Shown here: in pieces, positions 31,839 through 42,463 of the stretch
How the letters are laid out: each line of letters opens with the position of its first letter
Numbering within the stretch: position 1 is the stretch's first letter
Source: Trueperaceae bacterium
Lineage (GTDB): Bacteria; Deinococcota; Deinococci; Deinococcales; Trueperaceae
DNA length: 64,000 nucleotides
Direction: 5' to 3'
Assembly (NCBI GenBank): GCA_036381595.1
Contig: DASVCN010000024.1
Coordinates: 131,320-195,319 of the forward strand
Notes under the pieces: model-generated
The model's database searches: none
What the model saw: the letters and a program-made list of their open reading frames with translations, nothing else
Told to the model about the DNA's origin: nothing
Translations under genes and position numbers: made by a program

Positions 31839-32939
31839 TCAGACGGTCGTCCGGGAGTCGGAGCGGCCGTTGGTGAGGGCGAGCTGGCCGCACGCTCCGC
31901 CGGCGTCTCGGCCGCGGCTGAAGCGGACCGACACGGAGAGACCTGCCTCTTCCAGCTCCGCCTGGAATCGATCGATCGTCTCCCTCCCGGACGAACCGAA
32001 CTGGGCTCCCGACCAGGGGTTGAAGGGGATCAGGTTCACGTGCGCGGTGAGCCCGGTAAGCAGCTCTGCGAGGGCTTTCGCCTGCCACGGACGATCGTTC
32101 ACCCCGCGCAGCATCGTGTACTCGATCGTCACCCGACGTCCGATCTTCTGCTGCCAGGTTCGCATGGCCTCCACTATCGAAGCGATGGAGTGTGCGTGGG
32201 CGGTTGGGATTATCTTCCGGCGGGTCTCCTCGTCAGGAGCGTGGAGGCTGACGGCCAGCGTGAGCGGCAACCCCTCCTCGGCGAGCCGGACGATCTTCGC
32301 GGGCAGGCCGACGGTAGAGAGGGTGATCCGCCGGGGCGACATGTCGAGCGCCTCCGGATCTACCATCGTGCGGACAGCGGTGATCGCCGAGTCGTAGTTG
32401 AGCAGCGCCTCGCCCATCCCCATGAGCACCACGTTCCTGATCTCCCGCGGAGGGAAACCCTCGTGCCAGGCAACCGCCAGGAGCTGCCCTACGATCTCGC
32501 CTGCCGAGAGGTTCCGGCCGAAGCCGAGGGCGCCGGTCGCGCAGAAGGCGCAGCCGGCGGGACAGCCCACCATCGATGAGACGCAAACGGTGCGGCGGTT
32601 GAGGTAGGGCATGTAGACGGCCTCGGTCTGGCGGCCGTCGGAGAGCGTGAAGAGGTAACGCACCGAGCCGTCCCTCGAAGGGAAGCGCTCGGTCGCTGCG
32701 AACGGATCGACCAGCCACCGCTCCGCGAGCTCAGCACGCCAGGCCGCCGGCAGGTTCGACATCTCTTCGAAGTCTCTGACGCCCTGCCGATAGATCCAGC
32801 CAGCGAGCTGCGTACGGCGGTACGCTTCCCGCTCGCCGGGCGTGGGCAGCTTCGAGGGCGCGAGATCGAGCAGGAGTTGGCGCTCCCGGCCCGCTGCTTC
32901 GCCGCGCCGTTCGCTCGAGGTCGGGTCGCTTCCGATCAC
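31839..32939 (-). CDS. rlmN: 23S rRNA/tRNA adenine-C2 methyltransferase RlmN
   Basis: A radical-SAM enzyme that methylates A2503 of 23S rRNA and A37 of some tRNAs. The [4Fe-4S]-binding CxxxCxxC is CPAGCAFC (near residue 125), following [32 protein letters not shown] [16 protein letters not shown] is the SAM-binding GxGE segment. GGACGQLA near the end contains the second catalytic Cys region. The frame opens at a TTG (32945), but TAGCCT preceded by TGC ends 6 bases before an in-frame GTG at 32939, so I place the start there. Divergent from the sensor kinase. Confidence 0.93.
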   Translation of the reverse strand: MIGSDPTSSERRGEAAGRERQLLLDLAPSKLPTPGEREAYRRTQLAGWIYRQGVRDFEEMSNLPAAWRAELAERWLVDPFAATERFPSRDGSVRYLFTLSDGRQTEAVYMPYLNRRTVCVSSMVGCPAGCAFCATGALGFGRNLSAGEIVGQLLAVAWHEGFPPREIRNVVLMGMGEALLNYDSAITAVRTMVDPEALDMSPRRITLSTVGLPAKIVRLAEEGLPLTLAVSLHAPDEETRRKIIPTAHAHSIASIVEAMRTWQQKIGRRVTIEYTMLRGVNDRPWQAKALAELLTGLTAHVNLIPFNPWSGAQFGSSGRETIDRFQAELEEAGLSVSVRFSRGRDAGGACGQLALTNGRSDSRTTV

Positions 32940-32945
32940 CAGCAA

Positions 32946-32954
32946 AGGCTAGCA
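32946..32954 (-). promoter_or_regulatory. Extended -10 of leaderless promoter for rlmN
   Basis: TGCTAGCCT on the minus strand (TGN plus TANNNT) ends 6 bases before the GTG at 32939. This decides the start codon: the upstream TTG at 32945 touches the -10. Confidence 0.5.
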
Positions 32955-33128
32955 TCGGGGTAGGGTCTGTGCGGAAGCCGCCGAAACAGTAACAGGCAAC
33001 TCCGGCGGCCGCTGCAACCGAGCAGAGCGCTCAGTTGCAGCATCACCTCGAGCGTCGTATCGTTACGTTCCATCGGGCAAGGCATGCCCTCGCCGTCTTC
33101 TTGGCGACGCGTGATCAGGGGGAAACGA

Positions 33129-35129
33129 ATGATGGAGCAGAAGCCGGTCGAGTCGGACCTGCCGCAGCAGACCGAGCAGACCGACGACTACTTCCGGAAG
33201 CTCCTGGGCCAACTGCCGGCCGCTGCTTACGCCTGCGACGCGGAGGGCCTGGTCACCTACTACAATCCGAGGGCAGTGGCGCTGTGGGGGCGGGCCCCGC
33301 GGCTCAACGATCCCGCTCACCGCTACTGCGGCTCCTTCCGGCCGCTCAGGCCGGACGGCCTCGCCCTCGACCGGAACGATTGCTTCATGGCGCTGGCCCT
33401 GAAGAACGACCGCGGCTACGACGCTCAGGAAGTGATCATCGAACGACCCGACGGGACCCGTAGAACGGTGCTCGCCTACATAAACCCGGTTCACGATGAT
33501 GACGGGCGCCTGCTCGGGGCGATCAACACACTGGTGGACATCAGCGACCGCAAGTTGACGGAGGAGGCTCCCGCGCGACTCGCGGCGATCGTAGAGTCGT
33601 CGGACGACGCCATCGTGAGCAAGGACCTGACCGGTGGGATCAGGAGCTGGAACCGGGGTGCGGAGGAGCTGTTCGGTTTTTCGGCTGAGGAGGCGGTCGG
33701 CAGGTCGATCACCCTCATCATCCCGGAGGATCGGCTCGACGAGGAGAACGAGATCCTTGGCAAACTGCGCCGAGGCGAGCGGATCGACCACTTCGAGACG
33801 GTACGGCGCCGAAAGGACGGAAGCCTCATCGACATCTCGCTCACCGTCTCACCGATCAAGGACGGGTCCGGGCAGGTCGTAGGCGCTTCGAAGATCGCCC
33901 GGGACATCACCGAGGTCAAACGGGCGCAGGAGGCCTTGCAGGAGCAGGCCCGCACGCTGCGGACGATAAACGAGGTAGCCGGGAAGCTTTCCGGCGAACT
34001 CGATCTCAAGCGCCTCGTCCGGACGGTCACCGACGCCGGCCGGGAGCTCAGCCGCTCCCAGTTCGGGGCGTTCTTCTACAGTGAACAGGGACAGCATGGC
34101 GCCGGCTACACCCTCATGGCCCGGTCGGGCGATATGCCCGAGGGGTTCGACGAGGAGTACGTTCTGGGCAGCTACCCCGAGGTCTTCGGGGCCGTCGAGG
34201 GTGCAGCGAGACCGAAGCCGGGACCGAAGCTGAACAGCCACCTTGCCGTGCCGGTGGTGCCGAGGTCGGGCAAGGCGTTGGGCGTGCTCTTCTTCGGCGA
34301 CGAACGACCTGGCGTGTTCGACGAACAGCTCGAGCAGGTGATAGCGGCTATCGGCAGCCACGCCGCTACCGCCATCGACAACGCCCTGCTCTACGAGGAG
34401 GCCCGGGAACTCAACGAATCGCTCGAGGAGAAGGTCGAGCAGCGCACTGCCGACCTGAACGCGCTCAACCAGGAGCTAGAGACGTTCAACTACTCGGTCG
34501 CACACGACCTCCGGGGTTCACTGCGCGGCATTGACGGTTTCAGCAGCCTGATACTCGAAGAGAGCGGCGACGAGCTGAGCGACACGACCCGGCGCTACCT
34601 GAACAGGGTTCGAGCCGGGGCGCAGCGTATGGGGCAGCTGCTTGACAACCTTCTAGAGCTGTCCCGGCTGATGCGGGCCGAGGTCCTTCGCCAGCATTTC
34701 GACCTGCATTCAATGGCGCGATCGATAATCGAAGACCTGCGGGAGTGGGAACCGGAGCGGGAGGTCGAGGTAGTGATCGCCGACTGCCCGCTCCTCGTCG
34801 GCGACCCCGGCCTCATGCGCATCGCCATGGAGAACCTGCTGGGGAACGCCTGGAAGTTCAGCCGTCACAGATCACCGGCTCGGATCGAGGTGGGCTGCGA
34901 AGAACGTGACGGCAACGTCGTGTATTACGTGCGTGACAACGGCATAGGGTTCGACGATCGCTTCGAAGACAAGCTGTTCGAACCGTTCCAGCGCCTGCAC
35001 GCTCCCGACGCCTTCGAAGGCACCGGCATCGGCCTGGCCAACACCAAGCGCATCATCGACAAGCATGGTGGCCGGATCTGGGCCACGAGCGCGCCGGACC
35101 AAGGAGCCACCTTCTACTTCACCCTCTGA
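33129..35129 (+). CDS. Orphan PAS-PAS-GAF sensor histidine kinase
   Basis: The protein has 666 residues with no transmembrane helix, so a soluble sensor. A divergent PAS at about 20-135 is followed by a canonical PAS (about 145-270, SDDAIVSKDLTGGIRSWNRG to the PAC end), a GAF domain at about 285-425 and a coiled coil. The HisKA helix NYSVAHDLRGSLRGIDGF (phospho-accepting His) precedes a HATPase domain with N box (MENLLGNAWKFS), G1 (VRDNGIGFDD) and G2 (GTGIGLANTKRI). It resembles the bacteriophytochrome-type kinase C-terminus, but the GAF lacks an obvious chromophore Cys. No response regulator is adjacent. The start at 33129 has an AGGGGG ribosome site; 33084 is an upstream alternative. Confidence 0.88.
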   Translation: MMEQKPVESDLPQQTEQTDDYFRKLLGQLPAAAYACDAEGLVTYYNPRAVALWGRAPRLNDPAHRYCGSFRPLRPDGLALDRNDCFMALALKNDRGYDAQEVIIERPDGTRRTVLAYINPVHDDDGRLLGAINTLVDISDRKLTEEAPARLAAIVESSDDAIVSKDLTGGIRSWNRGAEELFGFSAEEAVGRSITLIIPEDRLDEENEILGKLRRGERIDHFETVRRRKDGSLIDISLTVSPIKDGSGQVVGASKIARDITEVKRAQEALQEQARTLRTINEVAGKLSGELDLKRLVRTVTDAGRELSRSQFGAFFYSEQGQHGAGYTLMARSGDMPEGFDEEYVLGSYPEVFGAVEGAARPKPGPKLNSHLAVPVVPRSGKALGVLFFGDERPGVFDEQLEQVIAAIGSHAATAIDNALLYEEARELNESLEEKVEQRTADLNALNQELETFNYSVAHDLRGSLRGIDGFSSLILEESGDELSDTTRRYLNRVRAGAQRMGQLLDNLLELSRLMRAEVLRQHFDLHSMARSIIEDLREWEPEREVEVVIADCPLLVGDPGLMRIAMENLLGNAWKFSRHRSPARIEVGCEERDGNVVYYVRDNGIGFDDRFEDKLFEPFQRLHAPDAFEGTGIGLANTKRIIDKHGGRIWATSAPDQGATFYFTL

Positions 35130-35321
35130 TCGCTCGGGGGCTCTCGCTTGCTACGAGGATCCTTCGGTTCCGACGGTCGCCGCGCGAGCTACTCCGCGCC
35201 GGCCCGATTGTTAGCCGCGCTGACACCAGCGGCCGTTCACCTTTCGCTATAGTCGCCTGAACAGCCAGTCGAGCGAGCTGCCGGGAGTTCACGCCGTGCC
35301 GGCATGGCGGGAGGCGACATC

Positions 35322-36584
35322 GTGAGCATGAGGACGATACGAGATGTGAAGGTGCTGGGGATGGTCCTGGCCGGGGGCAAGGGAACCAGGCTGCATCCGC
35401 TCACCCTCAAACGCACCAAGCCTGCCGTTCCCTTCGGCAGCAAGTACCGGATCATCGACTTCGCGCTCAACAACATGATCAACTCGGGCATCTACGGGAT
35501 GTACGTGCTCACCCAGTTCAAGGCCCAGAGCCTGACCGAGCACATCCAGCGGAACTGGCGCTTCGGGTCGTTCCTGTCCGACTACTTCATCACGCTTGCG
35601 CCGGCCCAGATGTACCTCTACGAAGAGTTGGGGGCAGAGTGGTACCGCGGCACCGCCGACGCCATCTACCAGAACATCCACCTCATCGACAACCACTCGC
35701 CCGACTACGTGGCGATCTTCTCCGGTGACCACATCTACAAGATGGACATCGCCCACATGATCGACTACCACCTGGAGAAGCAGGCAAACGTAACGGTAGC
35801 CGCCTATCCCACGCCGGTCGCCGACGCCACCCGCTTCGGCGTCCTGCAGGTGGACGAGGATTTCCTCATCACCGAGTTCCAGGAGAAACCCGCTAACCCG
35901 AACCCCATCCCCGGTCGGCCCACTCACGCTCTGGCCTCGATGGGCAACTACATCTTCTCGACCGACTGCCTCATGGAGATGCTGTACGACGACGCCGAGG
36001 ACAGCTCGAGCGAACACGACTTCGGCAAGAACCTGCTGCCCGAGGCGCTCAAGGACGGTTACAGGTTGGCCGCCTACGATTTCGCCCGCAACCCCATCCC
36101 CGGACAGGACGGGCCCAACACCTATTGGCGCGACGTGGGCACGATCGACTCGTATCATGAGGCGAGCATGGATTTGGTGGCGGTGCAGCCCGAGTTCGAC
36201 CTCTACAACGAGGAGTGGCCGCTGCGAACCTCGGCCGAGTTCTCGCCGCCCGCCAAGTTCGTCCACGAGACTCCGGAGCGTCGCGGTCAGGCGTTCAACA
36301 GCCTGGTGGCCGGCGGGGTCATCATCTCCGGAGCCACCGTTCGGGAGTCGATCCTGGCCCGCCGGGTGCGAGTCCACTCCTACTCCCTGGTCGAACGCTC
36401 GGTGATCTTCGACAACAGTTCGATCGGCCGCAACTGCATCATCCGCAATGCGATCATCGACAAGAACGTGCGGGTACCGGACGGCATGCGGATCGGGGTC
36501 GACCGAGCCGAGGACGAGAGCAGAGGGTTCGTGGTCACCGAAAGGGGTGTGGTGACGGTCCCGAAGAGCTACGCATTCGATTGA
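35322..36584 (+). CDS. glgC: Glucose-1-phosphate adenylyltransferase
   Basis: Makes ADP-glucose from ATP and glucose-1-phosphate, the committed step of glycogen synthesis. The nucleotidyltransferase domain opens with [26 protein letters not shown], and the [10 protein letters not shown] and EFQEKP segments are intact. The C-terminal left-handed beta-helix (about 290-420) carries hexapeptide-like repeats ([20 protein letters not shown]). GGGAGG at 35309 is 7 bases before the GTG at 35322, which I take as the start; ATG codons at 35304 and 35328 are alternatives. A TATAGT -10 lies at 35248-35253. No other glycogen gene is adjacent. Confidence 0.93.
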   Translation: MSMRTIRDVKVLGMVLAGGKGTRLHPLTLKRTKPAVPFGSKYRIIDFALNNMINSGIYGMYVLTQFKAQSLTEHIQRNWRFGSFLSDYFITLAPAQMYLYEELGAEWYRGTADAIYQNIHLIDNHSPDYVAIFSGDHIYKMDIAHMIDYHLEKQANVTVAAYPTPVADATRFGVLQVDEDFLITEFQEKPANPNPIPGRPTHALASMGNYIFSTDCLMEMLYDDAEDSSSEHDFGKNLLPEALKDGYRLAAYDFARNPIPGQDGPNTYWRDVGTIDSYHEASMDLVAVQPEFDLYNEEWPLRTSAEFSPPAKFVHETPERRGQAFNSLVAGGVIISGATVRESILARRVRVHSYSLVERSVIFDNSSIGRNCIIRNAIIDKNVRVPDGMRIGVDRAEDESRGFVVTERGVVTVPKSYAFD

Positions 36585-36732
36585 TCCGGGCCGTGGGCGC
36601 GCGCATCGGACCGCCGTCCGACAGCTTACAGCTGCCGCTCACCCACCAGTGATACCCTAGCGGGACTAGGTTACGGTCCCGCGCCGGCCGGGAAGGCCAT
36701 CGGCGTGGGTCCGCATCCGCAGGGAGGCTCTG

Positions 36733-38724
36733 TTGAAACGATCTTTCAACCCCTGGCTGCTCGTGATGCTGATAATACTCGGCATCTTCGTGTTCAACCA
36801 GTTCAACGCGGGCGGTGCCAGCAGGGATATCAACTTCTCCACCTTCACAGATCTGGTGGAAGAGGGCAAGGTGGCGTCGGTCGTCGTCGAACGGAACACC
36901 GGCGGGATCCAGGGGGAGCTGCGCAGCGAGACGCAGGTCACGATCGACGGAGAGCCGCAGACGATCCGCTCCTTCACGACCACCGCGGTGATCACCGACT
37001 CGCTGCTGCAGCGGCTCGAGGAGCAGGTGCCCGAGGTCACGATACGCAACCCTCCGCAATGGATCGGCTTCGCGATCTCGATCCTGCCCATAATCATCCT
37101 CATCGGTTTCTTCTGGTTCATCTTCATGCGGGCCCAAGGCGGTCCCAACCAGGTGATGCAGTTCGGTCAGTCGAAGGCGAAGACCTATGGTCGCGAGACC
37201 AAGGTCAAGACCTCGTTCGACGACGTCGCCGGCCACCAGGAAGCGAAGCAGGAGCTGAAGGAGGTCGTCGACTTCCTGAAGAACCCGCAGAAGTATCTGA
37301 GGATCGGGGCAGAGATCCCCCGCGGCGTGCTCCTGGTGGGCCCGCCCGGAACCGGTAAGACTCTGCTCGCCAGGGCGGTCGCCGGCGAGGCCGGGGTTCC
37401 GTTCCTCACCGTCTCGGCTTCGGAGTTCATGGAGATGTTCGTTGGCGTCGGGGCCAGCCGGGTGCGCAACCTCTTCGAGGAGGCCCGCAAGTCGAGCCCC
37501 GCCATCATCTTCATCGACGAACTCGATTCGATCGGCCGGCGCCGCGGAGCCGGCATCGGTGGCGGACACGACGAGCGCGAGCAGACCCTCAACCAGATCC
37601 TCTCCGAGATGGACGGATTCGAGAAGGACACCTCGGTGATCGTGATCGCCGCGACCAACCGTCCCGACATCCTCGATCCTGCGCTGCTGCGCCCCGGCCG
37701 TTTCGACCGGCAGGTGACCATCGGCCTGCCTACCCAGCGCGAACGCGAGGAGATCCTCAAGGTCCACGTGCGCAACAAGCCGATCGCCGACGACGTCGAC
37801 CTCAAGCGCCTCTCAGGCGCGACCCCGATGTTCTCCGGCGCCGACCTCGAGAACCTGACGAACGAAGCGGCCCTGGTGGCTGCCCGTAGCGGCAAGCAGA
37901 CCATCAACTGGGCCGACTTCAACGAGGCCCTCGACCGGATAACCCTCGGTTTGCGGCGCGGCAGCCTGGTGCCCACCGAGGAGGAGCGGAAGATCCTCGC
38001 CTACCACGAGGCCGGGCATGCCATCGCCTACACTGCTCAGCCCGACCTGGGGCAGATCCGCAAGGTTACGATCATGCCGCGCGGCGGGGCCGGTGGCTTC
38101 ATGGCGCCCCTCTCCAAGGAGCAGATGTTCTACAACGTCGACCGTTTCAGGCAGCAGCTGATCGTGGCGTTCGCCGGCCGCATCGCCGAGAAGCGCGTCA
38201 CCGGCACCATCTCCTCGGGCGCTTCGAACGACCTGAAGCAGGCGACCGACATGGCCAAGCAGATGGTCCTCGACCTCGGCATGGGCGGGGAGGAGTACGT
38301 CGCCTGGGGCTCGGACAGCGGCCCCGTGTTCCTTGGCGGGGAGATAAGCCGCCGCAAGGACTTCAGCGAGGAGACCGCGCGCCTCATCGAGGAGCAGGTC
38401 ACGCAGATCCTGCGTGAGTCGTACGAGAAGTGTCAGACCCTCATCGACGAGCATTGGGAGGCGGTCGAAGCCGTGGCGCAGTCGCTGCTCGCCCAGGAGA
38501 CGCTCGACGGCGCGATCGTGCAGAAGGCCTTCGAGAAGGCCGAAGCGGGCATGACCGCGGCCGAGATCAAGGAGTGGATCTTGGCCGAGGCGAAGGAACG
38601 GGAGCGCCTCGAAGAGGAGGCTGCCGATCGCGACCGGTTGGCCGAGGAGCGACGCCGCGCCGAGCGCGAGCGACACGCTCCCCCCGTCGACAGGAGGCCG
38701 GCCCCGGAAGGCACCCGAGGTTAA
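36733..38724 (+). CDS. ftsH: ATP-dependent zinc metalloprotease FtsH
   Basis: A membrane-bound AAA+ protease that degrades misfolded membrane and regulatory proteins. It starts at TTG, 5 bases after an AGGGAGG ribosome site. Two transmembrane helices (about 7-25 and 107-128) flank the extracytoplasmic FtsH_ext domain. The AAA domain has Walker A GPPGTGKT, Walker [11 protein letters not shown], and [17 protein letters not shown]. The protease domain has the zinc site HEAGH (about 424) and the third ligand Asp in [13 protein letters not shown]. The 663-residue length is normal, with a charged Glu/Arg C-terminal tail. A terminator follows. Confidence 0.96.
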   Translation: MKRSFNPWLLVMLIILGIFVFNQFNAGGASRDINFSTFTDLVEEGKVASVVVERNTGGIQGELRSETQVTIDGEPQTIRSFTTTAVITDSLLQRLEEQVPEVTIRNPPQWIGFAISILPIIILIGFFWFIFMRAQGGPNQVMQFGQSKAKTYGRETKVKTSFDDVAGHQEAKQELKEVVDFLKNPQKYLRIGAEIPRGVLLVGPPGTGKTLLARAVAGEAGVPFLTVSASEFMEMFVGVGASRVRNLFEEARKSSPAIIFIDELDSIGRRRGAGIGGGHDEREQTLNQILSEMDGFEKDTSVIVIAATNRPDILDPALLRPGRFDRQVTIGLPTQREREEILKVHVRNKPIADDVDLKRLSGATPMFSGADLENLTNEAALVAARSGKQTINWADFNEALDRITLGLRRGSLVPTEEERKILAYHEAGHAIAYTAQPDLGQIRKVTIMPRGGAGGFMAPLSKEQMFYNVDRFRQQLIVAFAGRIAEKRVTGTISSGASNDLKQATDMAKQMVLDLGMGGEEYVAWGSDSGPVFLGGEISRRKDFSEETARLIEEQVTQILRESYEKCQTLIDEHWEAVEAVAQSLLAQETLDGAIVQKAFEKAEAGMTAAEIKEWILAEAKERERLEEEAADRDRLAEERRRAERERHAPPVDRRPAPEGTRG

Positions 38725-38737
38725 CCGAGCCAGGGCA

Positions 38738-38770
38738 AAGCGGGCGCTCCCACCGAGGGTGCGCCCGCTT
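38738..38770 (+). terminator. Rho-independent-type terminator after ftsH
   Basis: A 10-bp stem AAGCGGGCGC / GCGCCCGCTT around a 13-base loop whose CCC and GGG can also pair, followed by CTTCTT-like pyrimidines. It starts 14 bases after the ftsH stop. Confidence 0.8.
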
Positions 38771-38859
38771 CTTCATGGATCGTCCCCCCGGAGGGGCGCT
38801 CCTAGGAGTCCGGTCCGACGCGGTATCATTCGACTGGCCAGAAGGTGGCCGGGATCGTT

Positions 38860-40515
38860 ATGCCCCTGATAGACGGAAAGTACGAGATCCTCAGCGAGCA
38901 GCAACTCGGGCCCGAGCAGACACTGTTCGAGGCTACCGCGCCCGATGGTGCCGCGGTGAGGATCGTCTGGTACGAGTTGGAGCCCGACCAGGAAGCGCGC
39001 TTCGAGCACTACCGGCGAACGGTGAAGCGACTCAAGCGCTCCGACAGGGCGGCCGTCTACGACGTGGTCTCACGACCGGGCGCCCACTACGTTGCCTGGC
39101 ACCTGCCGGTCGACGCCAAGCCAGCCGCGGCCGATGACGAGCTCTCCTCTGCCCTCGCCACGGCCGGCTACCGGGCCGAGGACGCCGACGTGAGGCGCAA
39201 CGGCCGCCGTCCGATCCTCTACGGGCTCGCCTTCGACGGAACGTCGTTGCCGGCGACCGTCGTCCCTTCAGGGCCAGAGGAAGCGAGGCCCAGGGCGCGG
39301 CGTAGCGCGCCGGTGCCTCCCCGCTGGGCGGTAACGCTCGCAGCCACCTGCCTGCTGGGGATAATCGCGCTGGCCTTCCTCTATGCCGGGCTTACACAGC
39401 GGGCCAACGACACGCTGGTGGTGGTGCCGCGGGTGGCGGGCGCCGGTGTGAACGAGGCGGCCGCGCTGCTCCACGGCCTCGGCCTACGAGTGGATCCGGT
39501 ACCGATCGGCTCATCCGAAGAAGCCGGCACGGTTCTCAACGTCGAGCCGGCCAGCGGGACGCAGCTGCGGCCGGGCCGCACGGTCAGGCTCTCCTACGCT
39601 CTCCCCCCAGGCGCGGTCACCCCCGCCGAAGTACCACGTGTCGTCGCCCGCCGATATCCCGAGGAGGCGGCGGCCATCCTCGAGGAGACCGGGCTGCAGA
39701 TCGGGACCGTCGCCCGCATCCCCGCCGAGCAGGCGGCGGGACTCGTCATCTCCCAGTCGCCGGCCGCGGGGACGGTGAGCTACGAGGGCGCCACTGTCGA
39801 CCTGCTCGTGAGCGCGGGGCCGAACGAGCAACTTACGTTCGTCCCCGACCTAGTCGGGCTGCCGGTCGAGGAGGCCCGCTATCTGGCGCGGGTAGCCGGG
39901 TTGTCGCCCGAGAGGATCCTCGAGGACGCCGTGCCAGCGGGGCGCGGTGACGCCGGCACCGTCGTGGCGCAGTCGCTCCGCCCCAATCAGCCGGTCGAGC
40001 AGGGGGAAGCGGTGTTGCGGCTAACCGTCGCTCGCCCCGAACGGAACCTCGCCTCCAACGAGTCGGGACTGCCATCGTTCGTGGGACTCAGCCTCGAGGA
40101 GGCCAGGGAGTTGGCCGGCTCGCTCGAGCTCACTGTCGAGCAGATCGCAGATCGAACCATCCCCGAAGTGGTCGTCGACCAGTCGCCGCCACCTGCCACC
40201 GAAGGGGCTCGGGAGCTTACTCTGGTCGTCAACGTCCACCCGCTCGTCATCCCCACCCCCGACGTGCAGGCGAACATCCGCGAACCGGAACCCAGGGAAC
40301 TCGCGTTCCGCTGGTTCATCGAGCCGGGGATCCCCGAGCAGTTGGCCCGCGTCTACGCGACCGACCTCGAGGGGAACACCAGGCTCGTCTGGGTCGAAAG
40401 GGTGGAGGGCGGAGAGAGCGTCGAAGGGGTGTGGCGTACGATGGTCACGGGGCCGGTCCGGTTCAGCCTCACCCTCAACGATCAACCTTACGGCATAGAT
40501 CTGCAGGCGAACTGA
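38860..40515 (+). CDS. Membrane PASTA-domain protein with decayed kinase-like N-terminus
   Basis: The protein has 551 residues. Residues 1-100 resemble the N-lobe of a Ser/Thr protein kinase (IDGKYEILSEQQLGPEQTLFEA, then VRIVWYELEPDQEARF), but the VAIK lysine is absent and there is no catalytic loop (HRD) or DFG, so it cannot be an active kinase. A transmembrane helix lies at about 148-172 (WAVTLAATCLLGIIALAFLY). Four PASTA domains follow (VPRVAGAGVNEAA, VPRVVARRYPEEAAA, VPDLVGLPVEEARYL, LPSFVGLSLEEAREL) and a C-terminal unassigned beta domain. PASTA repeats bind peptidoglycan fragments. The ATG at 38860 is likelier than the GTG at 38845; TATCAT at 38824-38829 may be the -10. Confidence 0.8.
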   Translation: MPLIDGKYEILSEQQLGPEQTLFEATAPDGAAVRIVWYELEPDQEARFEHYRRTVKRLKRSDRAAVYDVVSRPGAHYVAWHLPVDAKPAAADDELSSALATAGYRAEDADVRRNGRRPILYGLAFDGTSLPATVVPSGPEEARPRARRSAPVPPRWAVTLAATCLLGIIALAFLYAGLTQRANDTLVVVPRVAGAGVNEAAALLHGLGLRVDPVPIGSSEEAGTVLNVEPASGTQLRPGRTVRLSYALPPGAVTPAEVPRVVARRYPEEAAAILEETGLQIGTVARIPAEQAAGLVISQSPAAGTVSYEGATVDLLVSAGPNEQLTFVPDLVGLPVEEARYLARVAGLSPERILEDAVPAGRGDAGTVVAQSLRPNQPVEQGEAVLRLTVARPERNLASNESGLPSFVGLSLEEARELAGSLELTVEQIADRTIPEVVVDQSPPPATEGARELTLVVNVHPLVIPTPDVQANIREPEPRELAFRWFIEPGIPEQLARVYATDLEGNTRLVWVERVEGGESVEGVWRTMVTGPVRFSLTLNDQPYGIDLQAN

Positions 40516-40565
40516 ACCTCCTTGTGGCATGTGTGTGGGGAAGTAACAGACGGTGCCGACTGAGG

Positions 40566-40571
40566 TATAGT
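40566..40571 (+). promoter_or_regulatory. -10 of probable promoter for the ABC exporter operon
   Basis: TATAGT with GTAACA 17 bases upstream (40543-40548) as a weak -35. The operon starts about 130 bases downstream at a GTG that has its own ribosome site, so this mRNA has a leader. Confidence 0.4.
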
Positions 40572-40699
40572 ATCGGCCGGTCTCAAGGCCCGAGCGGCTG
40601 CCACCAGGCAAGGATAGCCGCGACTCGCCCGCAGCTTCTCGCCTTCCTCCGCAGCTAAAAGTCGCCTGGCTCCTCGCTCGTCACCCGGAAGGAATCTCG

Positions 40700-42463
40700 G
40701 TGCGTCAGACCTTCAGCGATCTCTCCCGATACGTTAGGCGCTACCCGGGTCGATACCTGGCCGGACTCGCGGCCTTGGTGGTATCCGGCTTCTTCACCAC
40801 CCTGGTACCGATAATCGTCGGCGGAGCGGTCGACGGCCTCACCCGTTCGACGCTCACGATGGACGACGTCCTCGGCTACATCGGAGCCCTGCTCGCCTCG
40901 ACGGCCATCGCTGCCCTGGCGATCATCATCGTGAGGCGCACCATCCTCAACGCCTCCTGGGAGATCCAGTTCGACATCCGCCGCGATCTGTTCGAGCACT
41001 TCACCCGGCTCGATTCGGCCTTCTTCGACGATCACAGGGTGGGCGACCTGATGGCCCGCCTCACCGCCGATCTCAACGCGGTACGGATGTTCGTGGGGGT
41101 CGCGATCTTCCAGGGAGTGAACACCACTTTCCTGCTCGGGTTCACGCTCTGGCGGATGTTCCAATTGAGCCCCCAACTGACCGCCTTCACCCTGCTGATG
41201 GTGCCTGTCATCGTCCTCTCCTTCTTCCTCCTCCTCAAGTCCGTTCACAAGCGCTACGAACGGGTCCAGGAGCAGTTCTCCGACGTATCGGCGATGGCCC
41301 AGGAGAACTTCAACGGGATCCGGGTCGTCAAGGGGTTCGGTGTCGAGGACCGCGAGATAAGCAACTTCAAGCGCCTCAACGACGACTTCATCCGTCGCAA
41401 TCTCACCCTCACCAAGGTGGAGGGGCCGATGTTCCCGCTCATGGAGTTCCTCTTCGGCGCCACCATCTCCCTGCTGCTGCTGTTCGGTGGCCGGGCCGTG
41501 CTGGGAGCCGGCAACGACCTCACCATCGGCGAGTTCTCGGCCTTCGTGTTCCTCTTCGAAGGCATCCAGTGGCCGCTCATCGCCCTCGGCTGGATCGCCA
41601 ACATCGTGCAGCGGGGCGTCACCTCCTGGGGGAGGCTGGCTGAACTCCTCAACACCCGGCCGCGCATCGCCGACGGACCTCAGACCGACTTCTCGCTGCG
41701 AACGGTCCGCGGCGACATAGAGTTCAGGGACGTGACTCTGAGGTTCGACGACTTCACCGCACTCGACCGGGTCTCGTTCCGGATCCGGGCGGGCGAAGCC
41801 GTGGGCTTCACCGGCCGCACCGGCGCCGGCAAGACGCTCATCGTAAACCTGATCGGGCGGGTCGTCGAACCGACCTCGGGACAGATACTGATAGACGGCC
41901 GCGACATCCGGGAGTTCCCGCTCGAGGTACTGAGGCGGCACATCGGCGTCGTCCCTCAGGAACCGTTCCTCTTCTCCGACACGATCGCCGAGAACATCGC
42001 CTACGGAATACCGAAGGACGACAGCCCCGAGCGGATGGAGCGGATCCGCGAGGTGGCCCGGATGGCGCAGCTGGCCGATGACGTCGAGGAGTTCCCGGAG
42101 GGCTACGACACCAGCCTCGGGGAACGGGGTGTAACCCTCTCCGGTGGCCAGCGGCAACGCACCGCGATCGCTCGAGCGATCATCCGCGACCCTTCGGTGC
42201 TTATCCTCGACGACGCCCTCTCGGCGGTCGATACCCACACCGAGGCCGAGATCCTCAAGGGGCTGGAGCAGGTGCAGAAGGGGCGCACCACCCTTGTCAT
42301 CGCCCACCGCCTCTCCGCCTTCCAGAACTGCGACCGCATCTTCGTCATGGCAGAGGGCAAGATCAGCGAGCAGGGCACCCACCGGCAGCTGCTCGAGCAG
42401 GACGGCTGGTACGCCGACATGCACCGCCGCCAGCAGCTGGAAGCCGACCTGGAGGCTGCCTGA
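40700..42463 (+). CDS. Heterodimeric ABC exporter, degenerate-Walker-B subunit
   Basis: The protein has 587 residues: a six-helix exporter-type transmembrane domain (about 15-320), then an ABC ATPase. Walker A TGRTGAGKT, Q-loop VVPQEPFLF and a canonical signature LSGGQRQR are present, but Walker B reads LILDDALSAVD, with Asp in place of the catalytic Glu. That makes its own ATP site non-hydrolytic, as in the BmrC/TM287 type. GTG start with GGAAGGA 6 bases upstream. The stop overlaps the next gene's ATG, and the two should form one drug- or lipid-exporting heterodimer. The substrate is unknown. Confidence 0.92.
   Translation: MRQTFSDLSRYVRRYPGRYLAGLAALVVSGFFTTLVPIIVGGAVDGLTRSTLTMDDVLGYIGALLASTAIAALAIIIVRRTILNASWEIQFDIRRDLFEHFTRLDSAFFDDHRVGDLMARLTADLNAVRMFVGVAIFQGVNTTFLLGFTLWRMFQLSPQLTAFTLLMVPVIVLSFFLLLKSVHKRYERVQEQFSDVSAMAQENFNGIRVVKGFGVEDREISNFKRLNDDFIRRNLTLTKVEGPMFPLMEFLFGATISLLLLFGGRAVLGAGNDLTIGEFSAFVFLFEGIQWPLIALGWIANIVQRGVTSWGRLAELLNTRPRIADGPQTDFSLRTVRGDIEFRDVTLRFDDFTALDRVSFRIRAGEAVGFTGRTGAGKTLIVNLIGRVVEPTSGQILIDGRDIREFPLEVLRRHIGVVPQEPFLFSDTIAENIAYGIPKDDSPERMERIREVARMAQLADDVEEFPEGYDTSLGERGVTLSGGQRQRTAIARAIIRDPSVLILDDALSAVDTHTEAEILKGLEQVQKGRTTLVIAHRLSAFQNCDRIFVMAEGKISEQGTHRQLLEQDGWYADMHRRQQLEADLEAA

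Noticed and set aside
28450..32000. Rex operator (TTGTGAA-N-TTCACAA) near the rex operon
   Set aside because: No match with more than half of the palindrome was seen.
40655..42424. Long minus-strand frame under the first ABC exporter gene, and similar long frames under mnhA, mnhD, ftsH and glgC
   Set aside because: They are low-complexity shadows caused by high GC at third positions, with no start signals or recognisable domains.
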